DNA of 17,985 nt, from contig CAVBQS010000048.1 in the NCBI GenBank assembly GCA_963597615.1, forward strand, positions 1-17,985, in the 5' to 3' direction. The notes below the pieces were generated by a model that was given only the letters and a program-made list of their open reading frames with translations, made no database searches and had not been told where the DNA came from. The position numbers and the translations under genes were made by a program. This DNA comes from CAKRJP01 sp963597615 (lineage in GTDB: Bacteria; Bacillota; Clostridia; Lachnospirales; Lachnospiraceae). This document shows positions 8,066 to 14,356 of this stretch, in pieces (the first letter of the stretch is position 1; every line of letters begins with the position of its first letter).

Positions 8066-8095
8066 ATTATAGGATGAAAAAACCTGACGCGTCAA
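8066..8095 (-). promoter_or_regulatory. Promoter of the ileS T-box transcript
   Basis: TTGACG (8095-8090) and a perfect TATAAT (8071-8066) lie 18 bases apart on the leftward strand, placing the start near 8059, just before the T-box leader. The -35 box overlaps the 10-bp palindrome TGACGCGTCA (8085-8094) and begins only about 10 bases beyond the stop of the preceding carboxypeptidase gene. Confidence 0.8.
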
Positions 8096-8105
8096 GCATA
8101 AAATC

Positions 8106-9530
8106 TTAAAAAAGCCCTATTATCGGTTGAAAAATAGTCTCTAGCGTGTCAACATAATTCTCCCACCAACGATCCATTAAGCTTTCCTCTGTTGTAGTTG
8201 TGGTAGTAGTTGTTGTGGTGGTACTTGTTGTTGCACTTTCACTTTCTTTTGCTTTACTCTTTTTCTTAGCTTCTTTTTTCGCTTCTTTGGCTTCTTTTTT
8301 TGCCTCTTTCTTTAAATCCTTGAAATAAGCTTTTGTAAGGGTAGCTCTGGCATTTCCCACATACTGGTCTTCATAGTAGTATTCCAGAGTTCCCTCATCA
8401 CTGTCTTTTCCGCTCTCATCATCCGGCACGATTTTCAGGTCAAGGTCCTTGAATTTCACATCATCTGGCAGCATGACATAACCGGTGTTATCTTCCTCCA
8501 GGATTTCCTCCACATAGTCAGACTTTTCTTTATTTTCTACTGATACCTTCTTGAAATTATCATAAGCATACTCGATCAGATTTCTAGTATCGGGGTACAC
8601 ATTAACTCCGTGGGTTTTTAAAACCACGCATACCAGCTGGTAACCATCCTTGTCGGTCATGGTTACCAAGGTGGATAAGGCTTGGTCTGTATAACCGGTC
8701 TTTCCTCCAATGGCATACTCATAGTAGTTGGCATTGGCCGGCAAGAGCATCTGATGATATTGATAGAAATAATGCTCATCTATGGTTTTTGATTTTGGAA
8801 TAGTGTAGTCCACGGTCTGCATAATCGTGAAAACTTCCGGGTACTTGTAAAGCTCTCTAGCGATCAGGGCCATATCTTTGGCGCAGGTATAATGATTGTC
8901 ATCGTGAAGGCCATTGGTATTTACAAAGTTGGAATTCTTTCCCCCAAGCTCCTTACAGCGTTTGTTCATCTGCTTAATGAACCACTTGTAGTCGTGGCCA
9001 GCATTTTCTCCCACACTCTGTCCAATAGCGTAGGCCGCATCATTGGCAGAGGCTAAAAGCAGGGCATACATGGCATTTTTTAAACTTAATTTATTTCCCA
9101 CTTCCAGGTTGATTCTGGCATCATCCCACTCCAGGAAATCGATACACTCCTCGGTAACCCGAACTTCATCATCTAGGTCAGCATTTTCAAATGCCACCAG
9201 GGCTGTCAACAATTTGGTAATGCTGGCGGGATAAAAATGAGCATCAATATTTTTTGCATAGAGGATGGCTCCTGTGCCCACCTCCATAACAATGGCTCCC
9301 TCTCCGTAGGTGCCGGGGCCCTCCGGCCAGTTTTTTAACTCATTGGATTCTACGGTAATATTGTAGGCTGCCTGCAGTTCATCATCTACCTCTGTCTCCT
9401 GACTGCTAGTAGAATCTGTTGTAGTATCTGTTTCCTCTGCAAATGTTGGAACAGCCAGGCTTCCGGCCAACATAGAAATCATCAGCCCCCCTGCCATTAT
9501 TTTTTGCAGTATCTGTCTAGGTCTTTTCAT
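8106..9530 (-). CDS. D-alanyl-D-alanine carboxypeptidase, serine type (PBP5/DacF-like)
   Basis: This 474-residue low-molecular-weight penicillin-binding protein (peptidase S11) removes the terminal D-Ala from peptidoglycan stem peptides outside the membrane. A signal peptide covers residues 1-31 (positive start, hydrophobic core, TFA-EE cleavage area). The catalytic motifs are complete: S103-I-T-K106, S161-A-N163 and K277-T-G279. The C-terminal beta domain spans about 325-400. Next come a Lys/Ala/Glu-rich tract (405-428), a nearly pure Thr tract (434-447, eleven Thr in a row) and an amphipathic tail rich in Trp and Phe (LMDRWW to IIGLF), which in this family anchors the enzyme to the membrane. 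The long low-complexity linker is unusual. RBS-like AAGG sits about nine bases before the ATG. The gene lies 51 bases behind the MATE gene and probably shares its transcript. No strong terminator follows. Confidence 0.94.
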   Translation of the reverse strand: MKRPRQILQKIMAGGLMISMLAGSLAVPTFAEETDTTTDSTSSQETEVDDELQAAYNITVESNELKNWPEGPGTYGEGAIVMEVGTGAILYAKNIDAHFYPASITKLLTALVAFENADLDDEVRVTEECIDFLEWDDARINLEVGNKLSLKNAMYALLLASANDAAYAIGQSVGENAGHDYKWFIKQMNKRCKELGGKNSNFVNTNGLHDDNHYTCAKDMALIARELYKYPEVFTIMQTVDYTIPKSKTIDEHYFYQYHQMLLPANANYYEYAIGGKTGYTDQALSTLVTMTDKDGYQLVCVVLKTHGVNVYPDTRNLIEYAYDNFKKVSVENKEKSDYVEEILEEDNTGYVMLPDDVKFKDLDLKIVPDDESGKDSDEGTLEYYYEDQYVGNARATLTKAYFKDLKKEAKKEAKEAKKEAKKKSKAKESESATTSTTTTTTTTTTTEESLMDRWWENYVDTLETIFQPIIGLF

Positions 9531-9581
9531 AAACTAAATCCTTAAATCACTTCCTAAATCTAAATTTAACTGGTTACGTTT

Positions 9582-11012
9582 TTAATTCTTCTCTTTCTTT
9601 CCGGAAAGCACCGGCATAATAATGATCAGCATGGTGACAAAGCTTGCAGTACCTCCAATGAAATTACTGATAGGCTCTGCAATAAAGACTCCGTTTACTC
9701 CCATAAAGTAAGGCAGGATTACTGTCAATGGCACTACGATAATAACCTTTCTTAAGAGACTGAAGAAAATCGCCTGTTTGGGGTAACCAAGACCCACAAA
9801 GGTTGACTGACCACAGAACATAAATCCCATCATGAAAAAGCCTGCAAAGAATAGACGCAAGGCCGGGGTGGCAACTTCTGCAATCTGGGCATTTGTGGTA
9901 AAGATTCCTACGAAGAATCCCGGGAAGAAATGTACAAACAACCAGGCTACCACCATGTAGCCCATCACCATGGTGCAGGTTACCTGAATTCCTCGTTTTA
10001 CCCGACTATATTTCTTCGCCCCAAAGTTAAATCCTAGTACTGGCTTGGCTCCCTCTGTCACGCCGCTGGCTGCCAGATGGAAAATCTCCCGGACGGAATT
10101 TAAGATGGTCATAGCTCCTACATACACATCTCCGCCCCATTTGGCCAAGGTTGCATTACATACAATCTGGGTCAGGCTGTTGGTTACATTCATAATAAAC
10201 CCCGAAGCCCCTAGTTGTACAATAGAACTGATCATTTCCTTATCATTTAATTTCATATGGGAAATGTTCAATCGATAGGTGGCCTTCTTTCCCGTCAGGA
10301 ATTTCAGCACCCACAAGCAGCCAGACAACTGGCTGATTACCGTAGCCACTGCTGCCCCTCGAACTCCCATATGTAAACCAAAGATAAAAATAGGATCCAA
10401 GATAATATTCATAAGGGCACCGATGCATACAGTCAGCATTCCTGTAGTTCCAAATCCCTGGGAATTAATAAAGAGATTCATACCGGAGCTGGTCATAACG
10501 AACAAGGTTCCCAATAGATAAATTTGCAAATAAGCTGCTGCCGCCGGATAGGTGGCATCTGAAGCTCCAAACAGATACATAATAGGCTTCATGAAAACAT
10601 ATCCTACTACCATAAGAATGATTCCTGAAAGAATCATCAGCAGGAAGCTTACGTTCATAAGCTTAGATGCCTTCTCTTTTTCTCCGGCTCCTCTGGCAAT
10701 GGACATAAGAGGAGCCCCGCCGCCTGAGTACAGCATGGTAAAGGCACTGACAATGGACACAATGGGGAAGGCCAGTCCCACTCCAATCAGGGCCATGTCT
10801 GCCCCCTCACTTAAGTGTCCCAGATAAATACGGTCTACCAAATTGTAAAGCAGCTGCACTGCCTGGGCAATGGTTACTGGAACTGCCATGGATAAAATAT
10901 TTTTCACCATGGACCCCTGGGAAAAATCCCGCTCCTGTTGCTGTTCCTGTCGCTCTTGTTCTCGTTCCCTCTCCTCCTCTTTCTTCTTAACTTCTTCCAC
11001 TATTTTTCTCAT
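9582..11012 (-). CDS. MATE family efflux transporter
   Basis: This is a predicted 476-residue multidrug/toxin extrusion protein in the membrane, driven by a sodium or proton gradient. It has about twelve hydrophobic segments in two similar halves. The first helix region, MVKNILSMAVPVTIAQAVQLLYNLVDRIYLG (35-65), and repeat-half features such as GFNFGAKKY are characteristic of the family. The substrate is unknown. The first 33 residues form a highly charged Lys/Glu/Arg/Gln stretch not needed for the fold. Start choice is uncertain. The ATG at 11012 has AAAAGGG directly against it, which is too close for a normal site. The ATG at 10910 (Met35) has AGGGG three bases upstream and would give a protein of usual MATE start. 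The gene follows the GH13 gene by 25 bases and precedes the carboxypeptidase by 51, so the three are probably one operon. Confidence 0.93.
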   Translation of the reverse strand: MRKIVEEVKKKEEEREREQERQEQQQERDFSQGSMVKNILSMAVPVTIAQAVQLLYNLVDRIYLGHLSEGADMALIGVGLAFPIVSIVSAFTMLYSGGGAPLMSIARGAGEKEKASKLMNVSFLLMILSGIILMVVGYVFMKPIMYLFGASDATYPAAAAYLQIYLLGTLFVMTSSGMNLFINSQGFGTTGMLTVCIGALMNIILDPIFIFGLHMGVRGAAVATVISQLSGCLWVLKFLTGKKATYRLNISHMKLNDKEMISSIVQLGASGFIMNVTNSLTQIVCNATLAKWGGDVYVGAMTILNSVREIFHLAASGVTEGAKPVLGFNFGAKKYSRVKRGIQVTCTMVMGYMVVAWLFVHFFPGFFVGIFTTNAQIAEVATPALRLFFAGFFMMGFMFCGQSTFVGLGYPKQAIFFSLLRKVIIVVPLTVILPYFMGVNGVFIAEPISNFIGGTASFVTMLIIIMPVLSGKKEKN

Positions 11013-11037
11013 CCCTTTTCTATTTTATATTGATTTT

Positions 11038-12708
11038 CTACTGTACCTCCAGCACCAGGGCCTGATAGCCTTCTAAGTGCAACTTTCTTTCCTCTAGCTT
11101 GCAGCTTTCATAGTTATTTAAAACCACTGCTTTCACATCTTCAGAAAGACTTATATCCCTTGCTTCCTTCTGGAAATTTGCAATGACCAAAAGCTTTTGA
11201 TTTTCTCCCTGACGATAAAAGGCCATAAGATTTTTCTCATGCTGCCACACCGGCACAAGGTCTCCCCACACAATGGTTTCTTTGTAGGCCGGATTCTTTC
11301 TTAAGGCAATCAGCTTTCTATAATACTGATAAACCGAATCCTCTTTATCCCTCTGGTCTGCCAAATTCACCCTCTCATGGTCCGGGTGGATCATAAGCCA
11401 AGGTTCTCCTGTGGTAAATCCTGCCTTCCTGCTGCCATCCCAACAGAAAGGAACTCTTGCATTGTCACGGCTCATTTTCTTTGCTGCCTCAAAGGCTTCC
11501 TCATGAGATAAGCCAGCCTCTAATCCCACCTGGTATTCATCATGGGTCATTACATCATCGATTTGGTCCATAGAGGTAAAATCTACATTCTCCGTTCCAA
11601 TTTCCTGTCCCTGGAAAATAAAGGGAATTCCCTTTACCATAAAATTAATGGTTGCTAACATCTTCTTAGAAGCATCACAGACTTCTCCCTCCGGAAGATA
11701 GTGGCTGACACCTCTGGGCTGATCGTGGTTCTCGATAATATTTGCCATAAAACCTACTCCTGCAGATTTGGCCTGGCTTTTAAATACGGTATCCCTGTAG
11801 TCATCAGGAGTCATAAGAGGCCTTGCATAGGCCCCCTTTTCATTGGCCCCCCAAACTTCCGTCTCCATATCAAAGATGGTAGAAAAACACCCCTCATCTC
11901 CAACAAAATCTGCCAGGGCATCCTCATGCTCATCAAAAACCTCTCCCACACTAAAGGCATCATACTTGGCAAAGGTCTCTCTATTTAATTCCATTAAAAA
12001 TTCGTGGCAGTTTACATTCTTTAACATATTTCCAACAAAAGAAAGGCCATCTTCTCGGTCCGCCGGATACTGTCTCCAAGGCAGCTCTTTTTTTACATTA
12101 ATAATGGCATCTACCCGAAAACCTGCCAACCCCTTGTCTAGCCACCAGTTCACCATCTTATAAACTTCTTCCCGAACTTCCGGATTCTCCCAGTTAAGGT
12201 CCGGCTGCTTCTTGTGGAAGAAATGCAAATACTGCTTGTCTGGATGTCCCGGAAGAGGCTCCCAACAAGAACCTCCGAAATAACTTCTCACATTAGTAGG
12301 AAGTTCTCCTTCCTTTACATCTTCAATATAAAAATACTTTCCATATTTTCCATCGGGATCCTCACAAGCCTTCTTAAACCACTCATGTTCATCGGAGCAA
12401 TGGTTTACCACCAGGTCCATAATGATTCCGATATTTCGCTTCTTACCCTCTGCAATCAGTTCTTCCATCTCCTGCATATTTCCAAACATAGGGTCTATAT
12501 TATAATAATCGGAAATGTCATAGCCTTGGTCTGCCATAGGGGAACAGTAAATGGGCGAAATCCACAAAAGATCAATTCCCAGTTCCTGTAGATAATCTAA
12601 CTTACTAATAATTCCTCTAAGATCTCCAATTCCGTCTCCATTGCTGTCGCAAAAACTCTTTGGATATATTTGATAGGCAACTTTCTCATGCCACCATTTC
12701 TTCTTCAT
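11038..12708 (-). CDS. GH13 alpha-glucosidase (oligo-1,6-glucosidase/maltase group)
   Basis: This 556-residue cytoplasmic glycoside hydrolase of family 13, in the oligo-1,6-glucosidase group, releases glucose from short alpha-glucosides such as isomaltose or maltose. A calcium-type loop, DSNGDGIGDL, is at 21-30. The conserved regions are complete: DLVVNHCSDEH (98-108), GFRVDAIIN (196-204, nucleophile D200), GEVFDEH (255-261, acid/base E256) and ENHDQPR (326-332, D329). The residue after the nucleophile is Ala201. In the Bacillus cereus oligo-1,6-glucosidase it is Val, a position linked to 1,6- versus 1,4-bond preference, so the substrate is open. I chose the ATG at 12708 because AGGAGG stands seven bases upstream. 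A longer frame to 12753 lacks such a site and runs into the -10 box. It is the first gene of a likely operon with the MATE and carboxypeptidase genes. Confidence 0.94.
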   Translation of the reverse strand: MKKKWWHEKVAYQIYPKSFCDSNGDGIGDLRGIISKLDYLQELGIDLLWISPIYCSPMADQGYDISDYYNIDPMFGNMQEMEELIAEGKKRNIGIIMDLVVNHCSDEHEWFKKACEDPDGKYGKYFYIEDVKEGELPTNVRSYFGGSCWEPLPGHPDKQYLHFFHKKQPDLNWENPEVREEVYKMVNWWLDKGLAGFRVDAIINVKKELPWRQYPADREDGLSFVGNMLKNVNCHEFLMELNRETFAKYDAFSVGEVFDEHEDALADFVGDEGCFSTIFDMETEVWGANEKGAYARPLMTPDDYRDTVFKSQAKSAGVGFMANIIENHDQPRGVSHYLPEGEVCDASKKMLATINFMVKGIPFIFQGQEIGTENVDFTSMDQIDDVMTHDEYQVGLEAGLSHEEAFEAAKKMSRDNARVPFCWDGSRKAGFTTGEPWLMIHPDHERVNLADQRDKEDSVYQYYRKLIALRKNPAYKETIVWGDLVPVWQHEKNLMAFYRQGENQKLLVIANFQKEARDISLSEDVKAVVLNNYESCKLEERKLHLEGYQALVLEVQ

Positions 12709-12752
12709 TCTCTGCCTCCTTGTATAACGAATAACAGTCCACACTCTAAACA

Positions 12753-12781
12753 ATTTTACTCTATGGTTTTTCCTCTTTCAA
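12753..12781 (-). promoter_or_regulatory. Promoter of the GH13-MATE-carboxypeptidase operon
   Basis: TTGAAA (12781-12776) and TAAAAT (12758-12753) lie 17 bases apart on the leftward strand, with a start expected near 12746 and a leader of about 38 bases before the GH13 ATG. No clear LacI-type or catabolite operator palindrome is visible next to it. Confidence 0.65.
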
Positions 12782-12794
12782 TCCCTCTTTTTTC

Positions 12795-12823
12795 TTGTTT
12801 TTTTCTTAAATTTCCGATATAGT
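12795..12823 (+). promoter_or_regulatory. Possible promoter of the NSS transporter gene
   Basis: TTGTTT (12795-12800) and TATAGT (12818-12823) are separated by 17 bases, about 45 bases before the ATG at 12868. It lies back to back with the GH13 promoter, only 13 bases apart, so a regulator binding between them could affect both. The region is T-rich, which makes chance matches likelier. Confidence 0.4.
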
Positions 12824-12867
12824 GTCTAGTATCTATGATTATATGAGAAAGAGAGGGTTTTTTATTT

Positions 12868-14268
12868 ATGAGTCATTCAAAAAAAGCAAAGCGCGGCAGC
12901 TTTTCAGGCTCCTTAGGCTTTGTTATGGCCGCAGCCGGCAGTGCCGTTGGTCTGGGAAATATTTGGCGTTTCCCCTACCTGGCAGCAAAAAATGGCGGCG
13001 GTACCTTTATTGTTGTCTATATTATCCTAGCCTTAACCTTTGGATTTACCTTGCTGATTACAGAGATTTCCATTGGCCGGAAAACAAAGAACGGTCCTTT
13101 AACGGCTTACGGTGTCCTTCATCCAAAATTTAAATATGTGGGATATTTGGCCTGGATCGTGCCTATGATCATCCTGCCTTACTACTGTGCCATCGGTGGA
13201 TGGGTCTTAAAATACCTGGCCTCCTATGTAACAGGAGACGCCGCCAATGCAGCAACAGACGGTTACTTTACAGCTCACATTACCAGCCAGTGGTCTCCTA
13301 TTATCTGGATGCTGATTTATCTGGGTATAACCGCCTTTGTAGTAATCAGTGGTGTAGACAAGGGAATTGAGAAATACAGCCGCATCCTTATGCCAATCCT
13401 GATTGTGCTGATTGTAGGTATTTCTGTTTTCTCCTTAACCTTAAATCATACCGATGCCTCCGGAACTACCAGAACCGGTTTGGAGGGATTAAAGGTTTAC
13501 CTGATTCCCAACTTAGAAGGCATGACCGTAAAGGGCTTCTTCCTACTTCTTATGGATGCCCTAGGCCAGCTTTTTTACTCCATCAGTGTTGCCATGGGTA
13601 TTATGATTGCCTATGGTTCCTATGTAAAAGATGATGTGAATCTTATGAGCTCTATTAACCAGATTGAATTCTTTGATTCCTTAGTAGCCTTGCTGGCAGG
13701 TCTTATGATTATTCCAGCCATCTACACTTTCTCCGGAATCGAAGGAATGTCTGCGGGACCGGGACTGATGTTTGTCTCTCTTCCAAAGGTATTTGATGCC
13801 ATGGGAAAAATCGGAGTTTTGATTGGTATTGTCTTCTTCTTAATGGTAAGCTTTGCCGCTGTAACTTCTTCCGTATCCATTATGGAAGCCTTGGTTTCCG
13901 GTCTTATGGATAAATGGAAATTATCTAGAAAGAAAAGCGTTACAATGACAGTGATCTACGCAGTGATCATGGGTATCGTGGTTTGCTTAGGATACAATGT
14001 CTTCTACTTCGAGCTTCCACTTCCAAATGGAACGATAGCTCAGATTCTGGATCTTATGGATTACATCAGTAACTTAATCCTTATGCCACTGGTTGCTATC
14101 TTTACTTGCATCTTGATCGGCTGGGTTTTAAAGCCAGAAACAGTCATCAACGAGGTTACCAAAACCGGGGCCAAGTTTGGACGTAAGACTTTGTATATTG
14201 TTATGATTAAATATGTAACACCAATTTTGTTATTCTTCTTGTTATTACAATCCCTAGGAATTGTATAA
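12868..14268 (+). CDS. Sodium-dependent transporter, NSS/SNF family
   Basis: This 466-residue neurotransmitter:sodium symporter homologue of the bacterial LeuT/MhsT type is expected to import an amino acid or related amine with sodium. The hallmark of the unwound first helix is present: GSAVGLGNIWRFPYLAAKNGGG (24-45), which in LeuT lines the sodium and substrate sites. Further hydrophobic segments continue to the C-terminus (about eleven or twelve in total), including the GIEGMSAGPGLMFVSLP segment and the SFAAVTSSVSIMEAL segment, whose Ser/Thr side chains match the second sodium site region. The substrate cannot be inferred. The ATG at 12868 is preceded by GAGAGGG (12851-12857). The last helix is followed directly by the stop, and a bidirectional terminator follows. 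The gene is probably monocistronic and diverges from the GH13 operon. Confidence 0.94.
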   Translation: MSHSKKAKRGSFSGSLGFVMAAAGSAVGLGNIWRFPYLAAKNGGGTFIVVYIILALTFGFTLLITEISIGRKTKNGPLTAYGVLHPKFKYVGYLAWIVPMIILPYYCAIGGWVLKYLASYVTGDAANAATDGYFTAHITSQWSPIIWMLIYLGITAFVVISGVDKGIEKYSRILMPILIVLIVGISVFSLTLNHTDASGTTRTGLEGLKVYLIPNLEGMTVKGFFLLLMDALGQLFYSISVAMGIMIAYGSYVKDDVNLMSSINQIEFFDSLVALLAGLMIIPAIYTFSGIEGMSAGPGLMFVSLPKVFDAMGKIGVLIGIVFFLMVSFAAVTSSVSIMEALVSGLMDKWKLSRKKSVTMTVIYAVIMGIVVCLGYNVFYFELPLPNGTIAQILDLMDYISNLILMPLVAIFTCILIGWVLKPETVINEVTKTGAKFGRKTLYIVMIKYVTPILLFFLLLQSLGIV

Positions 14269-14310
14269 AAGCAAAGAGAGCTTTCAAAGTTTTCAAAAGT
14301 TTCAAAAAAG

Positions 14311-14348
14311 AAGGATCGCACCTTGCAAAAAGGCGCGGTCCTTTTTTT
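14311..14348 (+). terminator. Bidirectional terminator between the NSS and kinase genes
   Basis: Arms AAGGATCGCACC (14311-14322) and GGCGCGGTCCTT (14332-14343) pair over twelve positions with one wobble and one mismatch, loop of nine, followed by seven T (14342-14348) on the + strand. Read leftward, the stem is followed by CTTTTTT, so it also ends the histidine kinase transcript, whose stop is at 14357. Confidence 0.88.
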
Positions 14349-14356
14349 ACATACTT

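Noticed and set aside
12709..12753. Longer start of the GH13 gene at 12753
   Set aside because: It runs into the predicted -10 box and lacks the AGGAGG found before 12708.
12822..13133. 103-codon frame overlapping the start of the NSS gene
   Set aside because: It is out of frame with the clearly recognisable transporter and has no domain of its own.
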